Below are positions 30,779 through 37,450 of a stretch of DNA of 37,917 nt, piece after piece. Under the pieces are notes generated by a model. It had not been told where the DNA came from. It saw only the letters and a program-made list of their open reading frames with translations, and made no database searches. Both the position numbers and the translations under genes were made by a program. Location of the stretch: IMG/VR virus record IMGVR_UViG_3300042309_000556, positions 1 through 37,917 of that record. One strand, 5' to 3'. Source of the stretch: a virus. Within the stretch, counting starts at the first letter, position 1; each line of letters opens with the position of its first letter.

Positions 30779-30961
30779 GTGACCGCTTGGTTTGCCTCGA
30801 TCTTCCCTGTGGTTGTTTGTGGCGCTTTCGGATATTGCATAGGGTCTCTGCGCGATGCTCAGACCAAGCTCGACAAGCTGCAAAAGCAGATCGAGCACCT
30901 GCACAACAAGCTCTATGAGAGTGGGGCTCTTGAACCTAGGAGGCGAGATGACAGCTTTTGA
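30779..30961 (+). CDS. small membrane protein (60 aa)
   Basis: 60 residues from the GTG at 30779, chosen because GGAGG ends six bases before it; a TTG at 30773 is too close. One transmembrane segment (about 4-22: FASIFPVVVCGAFGYCIG) is followed by a coiled-coil-like helix (AQTKLDKLQKQIEHLHNKL). It follows the lipoprotein gene directly. No family is recognised. Confidence 0.65.
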   Translation: MTAWFASIFPVVVCGAFGYCIGSLRDAQTKLDKLQKQIEHLHNKLYESGALEPRRRDDSF

Positions 30962-31196
30962 AATCTCAGTTCTGGTTCTGTTGGTACTTATCCTGTTCAA
31001 GCCGGACAAGGCGTCGGGCTCTAGCCGTGAGGCCACGACGCAGGAACTCATCAACCTCCTGAGTTCGATAGAACAGAACACTCGGCTCCATCGCCTTGAG
31101 CAACAAGAGTCGAGCGCCTGTCTTTCGAGTTTGGAGGACATGGCATCAAAGGCGTACAGGCATTCATTGCCACCTGAAGAGCCTGGACCGCCGTAA
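30948..31196 (+). CDS. small membrane protein (82 aa)
   Basis: 82 residues from the ATG at 30948 with a strong AGGAGG site, overlapping the previous gene by 14 bases. One N-terminal hydrophobic segment (ISVLVLLVLILF) leads into a polar, helical part (REATTQELINLLSSIEQN, RLEQQESSACL). With the two genes before it, this makes a probable envelope set in the repressor operon. Confidence 0.65.
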   Translation: MTAFEISVLVLLVLILFKPDKASGSSREATTQELINLLSSIEQNTRLHRLEQQESSACLSSLEDMASKAYRHSLPPEEPGPP

Positions 31197-31263
31197 CAAG
31201 CAAGCGTTCGAACGCTGAACCTATCGCAAGGGAATTTACGATAGGAAATACTGATCTACAAAT

Positions 31264-31306
31264 TTACAGGATTCTGTTGACTCGGACCTACAGGATTCTG
31301 TAGTCT
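31264..31306 (+). promoter_or_regulatory. PL-type promoter with two CI/Cro operators
   Basis: Operators TTACAGGATTCTGTTG (31264-31279) and CTACAGGATTCTGTAG (31288-31303); the second is the exact reverse complement match of the PR operator at 29624. The promoter has -35 TTGACT (31277-31282), 18 bases, -10 TAGTCT (31301-31306). A small hairpin GGCCC-ACCC-GGGCC (31316-31329) follows, perhaps part of an antitermination site. It drives the operon from 31349. Confidence 0.82.
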
Positions 31307-31348
31307 ATCCCCGTCGGCCCACCCGGGCCATCCGCAAGGAACGGGGTT

Positions 31349-31654
31349 ATGGATCACCACCGCTACGCCCGCCAGCTGTCATCGGCCGCGGCCCACTACG
31401 ACCACCAGTCAGAGCCCAACGCTGAGATCAGTGACGAGGCGTTCCAGGACGCGTGCCTGGACGTGGCCCTGGCCATGGACTCGGACGACATTGCCGAGCT
31501 GGTGAACATCATGGCCGAGCTGGCTCCTGCCCTGGCCTACATCGCCAGCACCAACGGTTTCGCCAACGCCTATAACTTCCCGCTGCGCGAAGCGCTGTGC
31601 AAGTGCGAGTCGCTGCGCCGTCAGGTAGTCGAGCAGGCGGGGGTGATGTCGTGA
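31349..31654 (+). CDS. first gene of the PL operon, hypothetical (101 aa)
   Basis: 101 residues, AAGGAACGGGGTT site before the ATG. Acidic and helical (SDEAFQDACLDVALAMDSDD, ALCKCESLRRQVVEQ). It holds the place of lambda N but is not arginine-rich, so it is not an N-type protein. No family is recognised. Confidence 0.7.
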   Translation: MDHHRYARQLSSAAAHYDHQSEPNAEISDEAFQDACLDVALAMDSDDIAELVNIMAELAPALAYIASTNGFANAYNFPLREALCKCESLRRQVVEQAGVMS

Positions 31655-31941
31655 GCGCCCCTGTCGATGTGCTGGCGATTGGAGTGGAGGCCGCAATCGC
31701 AAACTGCGCTTATTACCTGCGTGAAGAAGCAGGCCTTACTACGGCCGCCGAGCAGATGGAAGCAGTGAACGCCACCGTGGTCGAGCTGATCGAGGCATTG
31801 AGGCCATTGTCTGTGTTTCCGGCATTTCATGATCTGGAAGACGACGTGGTTGTTTTCGAAAGCAATGGGAAGACCCTGACAGCTGGCGATGTAAGGAACG
31901 CCAAGCGAGTAATCGCCAAAGCCACCGGCGGTGCCGCATGA
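31651..31941 (+). CDS. hypothetical protein (96 aa)
   Basis: 96 residues, GTG at 31651 overlapping the upstream TGA. Helical, Ala/Val/Glu-rich (EEAGLTTAAEQMEAVNATVV) with an end like GDVRNAKRVIAKATGG. No family is recognised; it is one of a run of small early genes. Confidence 0.65.
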   Translation: MSAPVDVLAIGVEAAIANCAYYLREEAGLTTAAEQMEAVNATVVELIEALRPLSVFPAFHDLEDDVVVFESNGKTLTAGDVRNAKRVIAKATGGAA

Positions 31942-32048
31942 GCACCCAGCCCACCGAATACACCCGCGCCGAGTACTGGGCGAACGGGGCCGTCTTCTTC
32001 TGCCTTGGGATCGTGGCCGGCGTTCTGCTTTGGAGCGCAGTGCTGTGA
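31938..32048 (+). CDS. tiny membrane protein (36 aa)
   Basis: 36 residues, ATG overlapping the upstream stop. A polar start (MSTQPTEYTRAEYW) is followed by one hydrophobic segment (GAVFFCLGIVAGVLLWSAV). Perfect coupling on both sides makes it likely real. Role unknown. Confidence 0.5.
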   Translation: MSTQPTEYTRAEYWANGAVFFCLGIVAGVLLWSAVL

Positions 32049-32374
32049 CGAGACACTTCCGCCGTTCCCGAGACTACTGCGACGAGACCTGCCCGGCTGT
32101 TGATGCCTTGGCCAATTCCTTCCTTGACAGGTGGATGGACCTCATGGAAACGAAGGCTGAGCGCGATCTGTTCGCCAGCGAATTCGCGGCGCTGATAGAG
32201 GCGATCAAAGAGAAGGGAACGATCAAGCTCCGCGACGCCTTATGCAGCTGCGTAGGCGATTTGGCTGATGCGGAGGATGAGCGTGATGAGTTCAAGCAGG
32301 AAGCGGAACGGCTCCGCGATCGAGTCGATGAACTGAAAGACGAGATCAAGGAACTGGAGGCGGAACACTCATGA
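32045..32374 (+). CDS. coiled-coil hypothetical protein (109 aa)
   Basis: 109 residues from a GTG (GTGA overlap). The first third holds a few Cys; the last half is a strong charged coiled coil (EDERDEFKQEAERLRDRVDE). Likely dimeric. No family is recognised. Confidence 0.62.
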   Translation: MTRHFRRSRDYCDETCPAVDALANSFLDRWMDLMETKAERDLFASEFAALIEAIKEKGTIKLRDALCSCVGDLADAEDERDEFKQEAERLRDRVDELKDEIKELEAEHS

Positions 32375-32517
32375 CCCTCCGCCGCCTCACCCAGGTCGCC
32401 TGGGTGCTGACCTTCGCCCTCGCCTGCTACGCCGTGCCGCATCGCCTGATCGAGATTCAGCGCGACGGGGTCACACACCAACAGCCGCAAAACTACATCG
32501 CAAAGGAAGGGAAATGA
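32371..32517 (+). CDS. small membrane or secreted protein (48 aa)
   Basis: 48 residues, ATGA overlap on both sides. A basic start (MTLRRLTQ) is followed by a hydrophobic stretch (VAWVLTFALACYAV), a signal-anchor or cleavable signal with a Cys, then a polar tail. Role unknown. Confidence 0.5.
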   Translation: MTLRRLTQVAWVLTFALACYAVPHRLIEIQRDGVTHQQPQNYIAKEGK

Positions 32518-32936
32518 GTGAGTGGACTCGCAAGGACATCTGGAATCGTCAGCACAAAGCGTTCTCAGTACAGGTGTCGCGACACCAAGTTGAAGCAATT
32601 CAGGAGGGTGGCTGTTACGACCAAGAAGGACTTCACCGCTGGGCGGTCTACGCCTTCGTCTACCCGTCTCATCCCCTGTTTGAGCGATTCGACACTAACA
32701 AGGGTATGTGGGATCAACCGAACTTGCCAGGCCATTCTTACGTCAGCTTCTTCAAGACTCACAGGAACGATAGCGGCGCGACCACCAGCTATCAGGTTGG
32801 CTGGGACTACAACCATGACGGAGATTGGCGCTTTACCGAGTTGGCCTCGGAGGCTGAAGCGTACGAGGTCTTTAGAGACGCAGAAGAATTGTTCCAATAC
32901 CTCGCCAATCGGGTGACCGAGGCGGAGCCCGCATGA
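32514..32936 (+). CDS. hypothetical protein (140 aa)
   Basis: 140 residues with a compact, aromatic-rich fold (WDQPNLPGHSYVSFFKTHRN, YQVGWDYNHDGDWRFTEL) and an acidic C-terminal helix. The NHDGDW segment is a possible calcium-loop-like site, but a single one is weak evidence. GGAAGGGAA precedes the ATG. No family is recognised. Confidence 0.65.
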   Translation: MSEWTRKDIWNRQHKAFSVQVSRHQVEAIQEGGCYDQEGLHRWAVYAFVYPSHPLFERFDTNKGMWDQPNLPGHSYVSFFKTHRNDSGATTSYQVGWDYNHDGDWRFTELASEAEAYEVFRDAEELFQYLANRVTEAEPA

Positions 32937-33070
32937 CCCACCCCGACCCCTTCATAGCCGCGATGCAGATTGGCATCCCGCCCCTTCCCCAGCCCGACCC
33001 GCTCGCCGACCACGAGGCCGTGGAGGGTATTGCGGTGATGGTAGGCGACGACAACGAGGACCAGCCATGA
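32933..33070 (+). CDS. small hypothetical protein (45 aa)
   Basis: 45 residues, ATGA overlaps on both sides, Pro/Asp-rich (PPLPQPDPLADHEAVEG). Acidic and probably unfolded. Coding is supported mainly by coupling. Confidence 0.42.
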   Translation: MTHPDPFIAAMQIGIPPLPQPDPLADHEAVEGIAVMVGDDNEDQP

Positions 33071-33201
33071 ACAGGTACGTCATTCGCTACACGGGCTACT
33101 ACTCAGGCAAGCGCCTGCGCCAGTACTTCCAGACGAAGAAAGCGGCCGAGGCTTGGAAGCGGGAGCGGCCCTACATCAAGGCCGGCATCCAGAAGTTGTA
33201 A
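33067..33201 (+). CDS. small basic protein (44 aa)
   Basis: 44 residues, ATGA overlap, basic and Tyr-rich (RYVIRYTGYYSGKRLRQYF) with a helix (KKAAEAWKRERPYIKAG). Such small basic folds can bind nucleic acid. Ends the first run of the PL operon. Confidence 0.5.
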   Translation: MNRYVIRYTGYYSGKRLRQYFQTKKAAEAWKRERPYIKAGIQKL

Positions 33202-33428
33202 CGAGCTACGGGAGGAATGCGCAGGCTGATGTGACACGCGAGATGCCCGCGTGCGGTAGGGCGAGATTGAGCAGAAGCGGTAGGTAGGCACTTACACAGT
33301 GACCGCAGAGCGATTGCCCGCACCCCAAGCCGGAGATCAGCACCGGCCCTCCCACCCATTCCACGCCAGCCGGCGGCGCCTGTGCCGGCACTCATTCACA
33401 CACGCCGGGATGCCGGCTTGGAGATTCA
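33202..33428 (+). other. 227-base non-coding gap before the recombination genes
   Basis: No convincing gene on either strand. It holds several GCCGGC elements near 33371-33415, including an inverted pair GCCGGC/GCCGGC with a GGCGCCTGT loop, and repeated GCGGTAGG at 33255 and 33279. No T-run terminator or clear sigma-70 promoter is seen. It may hold a regulatory RNA or promoter for the genes at 33429. Confidence 0.4.
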
Positions 33429-34256
33429 ATGAACGCAGTCGTCCAGTTTCAGCCCGCCGTCGATACATACGGCTCTCGCTCACTAACTGCAGCTGACATC
33501 CGCGCCCAGGTCAACCTGATCAAGGACGTGATGATGGAGGTCATGCAGGAGGGAACCCACTACGGCAAGATTCCCGGCACCAACGGAAAGAGCTTGTGGA
33601 AAGCGGGCGCGGAGAAGCTGATGGCGACCTTCCGCTTGGCTGCCAAACCGGAGGTCGAAGACCTATCGATCGGTGGCGAGATCGCGTATCGCGTGGTTGT
33701 TAACCTGCTGTCCGCGAACGGTGCTTTTGTGGGTGCTGGCGTAGGCGAATGCAGCAGCGCCGAAGAAAAGTACAGTTGGCGCGCAGCCGTGCACTCGAAG
33801 GAGTGGGATGCCACGCCTGACAATCGTCGCCGCGTGAAGTTCTATCGGGACGGCAAAGAGGTCCAGCAGGTCCGAACCAACCCCGCGGACGTGGCCAACA
33901 CCATCCTCAAGATGGCAAAGAAGCGTGCCCAGGTAGACGCAGTGATCACCGCCACGGCGGCGTCGGACATCTTCACTCAGGACATCGAGGACCTGCCGGA
34001 GGAGGTGGTCGCCGAGATCGTCGGCCGCACGCCTGCGCGCGCCACCGTCGTCTCCCGACAGGTTGCGCCGCCCGAGGATTCCCCGGAGCGTGACGCTCTC
34101 TACGCGAGCCTGCAGGACATCGCCACGGCCGGCACCGAGGCCTACGCACAGTCGTGGCAGGGGCTGACAGCCGACCAGCGAAAGATGATCGGCGGGGCTG
34201 CGCACGAGGGCCTGAAGCAGAAGGCAGCCCAGGCTGATGCCGAGGTGGCGGGATGA
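33429..34256 (+). CDS. putative single-strand annealing / recombination protein (275 aa)
   Basis: 275 residues. Conserved-looking blocks: RAQVNLIKDVMMEVMQEGTHYGKIPG, LWKAGAEKLMATFRLA, GAFVGAGVGECSSAEEKYSWR, TNPADVANTILKMAKKRAQVDA. It does not look like Red-beta, RecT or Erf, but sits four bases in front of a YqaJ exonuclease with ATGA overlap, the usual pairing of annealing protein and exonuclease. A GGAG site precedes the ATG. The annealing role is inferred from context. Confidence 0.7.
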   Translation: MNAVVQFQPAVDTYGSRSLTAADIRAQVNLIKDVMMEVMQEGTHYGKIPGTNGKSLWKAGAEKLMATFRLAAKPEVEDLSIGGEIAYRVVVNLLSANGAFVGAGVGECSSAEEKYSWRAAVHSKEWDATPDNRRRVKFYRDGKEVQQVRTNPADVANTILKMAKKRAQVDAVITATAASDIFTQDIEDLPEEVVAEIVGRTPARATVVSRQVAPPEDSPERDALYASLQDIATAGTEAYAQSWQGLTADQRKMIGGAAHEGLKQKAAQADAEVAG

Positions 34257-34900
34257 TCGTCATCCAATGCGAGCAGGGCAGCGAGGCGTGGCACCGCGCC
34301 AGGGCCGGCGTGATCACCGCCAGCATGTTTGCGACAGCCCGCCAGCGGCTCAAGAGTGGCCCGAACAAGGGCGAGCTGTCCGAGGCGGCGAAGAATTACG
34401 CCTTCCGTTTGGCCGTCGAACGCATCAACGGTGAGCCGCTGGACGAAGGATTCGAGACCTTCGCCATGCGCCGCGGTCACGAGTTGGAGCCGCTGGCGCG
34501 TGCTGAACACGAGGTGCAGTCGGGCCTTATCGTTCAGCGCGCCGGCTTCGTGACCACGGATGACGGTGTGTTCGGCGCCTCTGCCGACGGCCTGATCGGC
34601 GAGGACAGTGGGTCGGAATACAAGTGCTTCATCGCACCTGAGAAGCTGCGCGCGTTTCACATTGACAACGACGCAAGCGACGTGATCGAGCAGGTCCAAG
34701 GCTGTATGTGGATCACCGGCCGTAAGCACTGGCACGTCGGCCTGTACTGCCCTGCCCTCGTTCACTGCAACCGCCATCTTTGGTGGAAGGTTTTCGATCG
34801 CGACGACGCGTTCATCGAATCGATGGAGGTGGACCTACGCGAGTTCGCTGGGTTGGTCGATCAGTTTCGCCAGCAGCTTGCAGCACCACTGGCCGCCTAA
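34253..34900 (+). CDS. YqaJ / lambda exonuclease-family nuclease (215 aa)
   Basis: 215 residues. Motifs of the PD-(D/E)xK fold: RGHELEPLAR (E77), GASADGLIG (D112) and SEYKC (E122, K124). The spacing equals D119/E129/K131 of lambda exonuclease. It degrades 5' strands to leave 3' ssDNA for the annealing protein. Length (lambda exo has 226) and place support the call. Confidence 0.92.
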   Translation: MIVIQCEQGSEAWHRARAGVITASMFATARQRLKSGPNKGELSEAAKNYAFRLAVERINGEPLDEGFETFAMRRGHELEPLARAEHEVQSGLIVQRAGFVTTDDGVFGASADGLIGEDSGSEYKCFIAPEKLRAFHIDNDASDVIEQVQGCMWITGRKHWHVGLYCPALVHCNRHLWWKVFDRDDAFIESMEVDLREFAGLVDQFRQQLAAPLAA

Positions 34901-34912
34901 CGGACCCAGCCC

Positions 34913-35080
34913 ATGCGATCAGACACCACGCAATTGGATGTCTTCCGAGACGACCCAGCCCGCATGGCTCACCTGTGGCGCCAAGCGGCCGAGACATCCC
35001 GCAAGCAGTTCCCGAATGACGAAGCGCGATATGCGCACTACCTACAAGAAGCCGAGAGGCTTGAGGCGATAGCACGATGA
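34913..35080 (+). CDS. small hypothetical protein (55 aa)
   Basis: 55 residues, 12 bases after the exonuclease stop. Polar, helical, with many charged residues (RKQFPNDEARYAHYLQEAER). ATGA overlap with the next gene. No family is recognised. Confidence 0.58.
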   Translation: MRSDTTQLDVFRDDPARMAHLWRQAAETSRKQFPNDEARYAHYLQEAERLEAIAR

Positions 35081-35379
35081 TCCCCATTGCGACATTGCGC
35101 CAAGCAGCGCCCAAGCACATCACGGCACGCGAGCTGATCCGGCGGCACCTGCACGAGGCCGGCAAGCGCCTCAACGATCTGGCAACCACCTGGGACTGTC
35201 AGCCATTCAGTGTCTGGCGCGTGTTTCAACGCACCGAGCGCCCGCTCTGCCCACACCACATCGAGGGCGTCATCGCCTATTTGCAGTTGGACGAATTCGA
35301 CGCCAACGAGCTGCGCTTGCGTGGCGCGCGCGAGGCTGGTTGGGACATCGACCCACGAATGATTTTGGAGGGAGCATGA
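35077..35379 (+). CDS. HTH-like hypothetical protein (100 aa)
   Basis: 100 residues. ELIRRHLHEAGKRLNDLATT and DCQPFSVWRVFQRTERPL form a helix-turn-helix-like pattern (about 18-55), followed by a helical part (IEGVIAYLQLDEFDANE). It could be a DNA-binding regulator of this operon. ATGA coupling on both ends. Confidence 0.58.
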   Translation: MIPIATLRQAAPKHITARELIRRHLHEAGKRLNDLATTWDCQPFSVWRVFQRTERPLCPHHIEGVIAYLQLDEFDANELRLRGAREAGWDIDPRMILEGA

Positions 35380-35729
35380 CCAAGCGCTTTGAAATACCTG
35401 ACAGCGCGGTTGAGGCGGCACTAGAAGCGATCCTGAAAGAAACAGGCGCCCAGTACAACACGAGCTTGGCAATGCGCGCCGCTCTCGAAGCCGCCCTGCC
35501 GATCATTCTCGGTGAGCCGGTTGCGTGGCTTGTTCCGCACATCATCACCTTCAAAGGTGTAACTCGGACGTCCTGCCCCGAGCATCTACAGCCCGAGATT
35601 GAAGGGACTGTTGCATGGGGTGCCGAGCTCTATTCGGATGGCGATGGCGTCACGGACAAACACGGTGTTCGTCATGTAGCCAAGCCCCTCTACGACCTCA
35701 CTGCAAGCAAGGAGAAGGGTGATGTCTGA
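35376..35729 (+). CDS. hypothetical protein (117 aa)
   Basis: 117 residues from the ATG at 35376, with GGAGGGAGC before it and ATGA overlap. A helical N-terminus (PDSAVEAALEAILKETGA) leads into a loop-rich C-terminus with PLYDLTASKEK, typical of accessory phage proteins that end in a conserved LYDLTAS-like segment. No function is known. Confidence 0.62.
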   Translation: MTKRFEIPDSAVEAALEAILKETGAQYNTSLAMRAALEAALPIILGEPVAWLVPHIITFKGVTRTSCPEHLQPEIEGTVAWGAELYSDGDGVTDKHGVRHVAKPLYDLTASKEKGDV

Positions 35730-35976
35730 TTTACCCGGGCGTTTGCGAAACCAGGCCGAGGGCCTGCTCGATGAGTGGAATTCAGAAGAGCTAGCACTTC
35801 TGCTGACCGAAGCCGCCGACACCATCGGCCGCCAAGCCGCTGTGATTGGGCGTGTTGAGGCATTTGTTGAAAAGCTCGATGAGATGTCCGGTTCGGTGAT
35901 GTTCTCTGATGACGCTTGTTCTGCTTATGGCTGGGCACATAACGAACTCCGCGCCGCCCTGGGAGACGAGAAATGA
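35722..35976 (+). CDS. hypothetical protein (84 aa)
   Basis: 84 residues from the ATG at 35722, after GGAGAAGG; a GTG three bases earlier is less likely. Helical, acidic (LLDEWNSEELALLLTEAADT), ending NELRAALGDEK. Overlaps the upstream gene by eight bases. Confidence 0.6.
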   Translation: MSDLPGRLRNQAEGLLDEWNSEELALLLTEAADTIGRQAAVIGRVEAFVEKLDEMSGSVMFSDDACSAYGWAHNELRAALGDEK

Positions 35977-36250
35977 GCGACAAGGTTTTGCTGCCGGAAG
36001 CGCTCAGAACTCTTATAACCGTAACGAGCCTCATTTTGATGCGCGGCAGATGCGTGACTACGCCCGCCAAGCCATCGCCATGAACGTGCAGGTGCCGGAT
36101 GGGATGGTCCTGATCCAGGGGGCGGACGCGAGGCGATTGGCTAGTTTCACGCTGATCAATGCGCAAAAGACCGCGAACGTTCTGGCTGCGCGCCGAGTTA
36201 TGGACTTAGCCGCCGCCCCATCCCCGACCAGCGAGGACAGCCATGAATAA
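35973..36250 (+). pseudogene. probably frameshifted small gene (66-92 aa)
   Basis: The ATG at 35973 has normal ATGA coupling and encodes MSDKVLLPE, but the frame ends early (stop near 36082). The next frame encodes a plausible continuation: GSAQNSYNRNEPHFDARQMR through to 36250. One extra G at about 35996 (CCGGGAAGC for CCGGAAGC) would join MSDKVLLP to GSAQNSY. So either a one-base deletion broke the gene, or there is a sequence error; the second part might be made from an ATG at 36050 (66 residues). Confidence 0.55.
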
Positions 36251-36503
36251 GCAAGAAGTTATCTCAGTGATGGAAGACGACGCTGGGCGCGCCAAGGCCC
36301 GCCGGCACCAAACTGACGCCGAGTGGGCAGACGATTCGATGGACAAGTCTATCGCGGCTCGAAACGAAGTAGCCGCGCTGTATTCGGCGTTCAATTCAGC
36401 TTGTGAGCGCATTGCTGACGGGCCTCAGTCCTACAGCGAGGCCAAGACCTCGGACGACTGGGCAGAGTTCTATCTTCAGCAGGCTAGGGGAAACCAGCCA
36501 TGA
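36243..36503 (+). CDS. hypothetical protein (86 aa)
   Basis: 86 residues, overlapping the previous gene by eight bases. Acidic, helical (VMEDDAGRAKARRHQTDAEW, SDDWAEFYLQQARGN). No motif is known. ATGA coupling to the next gene. Confidence 0.6.
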   Translation: MNKQEVISVMEDDAGRAKARRHQTDAEWADDSMDKSIAARNEVAALYSAFNSACERIADGPQSYSEAKTSDDWAEFYLQQARGNQP

Positions 36504-36856
36504 CCACTGACACTGAGCGGACGGAGCTTGTTGAATCGCTAAAGCCTATTGCGGCGTGGCTTGCAAAGCATGGCGCGCCAAGCTTGGCGGAGCGTGTTGA
36601 AAGCGCCGCCGCCTACATCGAATCCACCCCGCCCGTAGAGGCTGCGGTGGAGCGGGATGCGGCGTTGGCCGAGATGAGCCGCCTATACACGTCCGCATAT
36701 TCCAAGGGCCACCACGACACTGTCGAGGGCGGCTACATAGACGTTCTCTATCAGGATGCGCCCTCATATTTCCTTGAAACTTTGCAAGAAATCTTTGAGG
36801 ACAGCGATTACCCGGTTCTCGCAGCCCTCACCGCCCAGCACAAGGAGGGGTCATGA
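36500..36856 (+). CDS. hypothetical protein (118 aa)
   Basis: 118 residues, helical, acidic (ESLKPIAAWLAKHGAPSLAE, PVEAAVERDAALAEMSRLY). Its last codons AQHKEGS* share an 18-base DNA block with the gene ending at 37250; the block also contains the ribosome-binding site for the next gene. Confidence 0.6.
   Translation: MTTDTERTELVESLKPIAAWLAKHGAPSLAERVESAAAYIESTPPVEAAVERDAALAEMSRLYTSAYSKGHHDTVEGGYIDVLYQDAPSYFLETLQEIFEDSDYPVLAALTAQHKEGS
36833..36850 (+). repeat. 18-base repeat, copy A (gene end plus ribosome-binding site)
   Basis: GCCCAGCACAAGGAGGGG, identical in all 18 bases to 37224-37241. It codes AQHKEG at the end of one gene and provides the AGGAGG for the next. A shorter relative (AGCACAAGG) lies at 37422-37430. 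Confidence 0.75.
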
Positions 36857-37125
36857 AGGCCGATATCTCTGCGGCGGCGCGATCGGCGATCACTCCCAAA
36901 GCCGTCAGGGAGCGACGCAGCCTGCGTGGCGTGCTGTTGGAGCTACGCACTATATCCGGGATGACACAAGCCCAGGCCGCGAAAGTGATCGGTGTTTCCC
37001 GCGCATCGCTGGCGAACATGGAAACCGGGCGTCAAGCCATCGCCATTGAATGTGTCGAGAGCTTGGCCAAATCCCTTGGCCTAGAAGTCATCGTCACAGT
37101 GGCAAAGAGCGAGGGATCGAAATGA
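36853..37125 (+). CDS. XRE-type HTH protein (90 aa)
   Basis: 90 residues. A helix-turn-helix around 32-60: LRTISGMTQAQAAKVIGVSR, SLANMETGRQAIAIE. The basic N-terminal 28 residues are extra. Resembles Cro/CI-family or antitoxin-like regulators; no toxin partner is next to it. It may regulate late in the PL operon. Confidence 0.78.
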   Translation: MKADISAAARSAITPKAVRERRSLRGVLLELRTISGMTQAQAAKVIGVSRASLANMETGRQAIAIECVESLAKSLGLEVIVTVAKSEGSK

Positions 37126-37250
37126 CTTACTGCGATCACTGGTGGGTACAAAAGACCACCACCGAGGGCCTGATTACCGTTTGCCGGCAGTGCGGCACGG
37201 TCAAACCCACACCCAAGCCAGAAGCCCAGCACAAGGAGGGGCAGTCGTGA
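37122..37250 (+). CDS. small zinc-binding-like protein (42 aa)
   Basis: 42 residues from the ATG at 37122 (ATGA overlap). It contains TYCDHWW and TVCRQCGTVKP, a CxxC pair plus Cys/His near the start, likely one zinc site. Pro-rich C-terminus ends AQHKEGQS. Confidence 0.6.
   Translation: MTYCDHWWVQKTTTEGLITVCRQCGTVKPTPKPEAQHKEGQS
37224..37241 (+). repeat. 18-base repeat, copy B
   Basis: Second copy of GCCCAGCACAAGGAGGGG, in the same reading frame relation (AQHKEG), again giving the ribosome-binding site for the next gene, which starts with GTG at 37247. Confidence 0.75.
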
Positions 37251-37450
37251 GCCTGATCTGCACACTGATTGGCCATAAGCCGATGCGCTACGGTAGTCAA
37301 GGGCGGATCAGTGATCCCTACCACGACGGCATTGGTCGTAGTCACAGACATGTTGACGCGAAGTGCGAACGATGCGGGGCAATGTTCAACGTCGGCTCCG
37401 TGATCGACCCGGTGACGTCCAAGCACAAGGAACCCAGCAATGAACAGTGA
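37247..37450 (+). CDS. DUF1660-like small zinc protein (67 aa)
   Basis: 67 residues from a GTG (GTGA overlap). LICTLIGHKPMRYG at the start and DAKCERCGAMFNVGSV later match the C...GHK...CxxC pattern of DUF1660-type prophage proteins. Zinc binding is probable; role unknown. Confidence 0.65.
   Translation: MSLICTLIGHKPMRYGSQGRISDPYHDGIGRSHRHVDAKCERCGAMFNVGSVIDPVTSKHKEPSNEQ

Noticed and set aside
31316-31329. boxB-like hairpin of an N-type antitermination site
   Set aside because: A small GC hairpin exists after PL, but no boxA-like element and no arginine-rich N-type protein is seen, so the site is not called.
36853-37250. Toxin-antitoxin pair with the XRE-type gene
   Set aside because: The neighbours do not resemble HipA, RelE/HigB or other toxins; the next gene is a 42-residue zinc-like protein.
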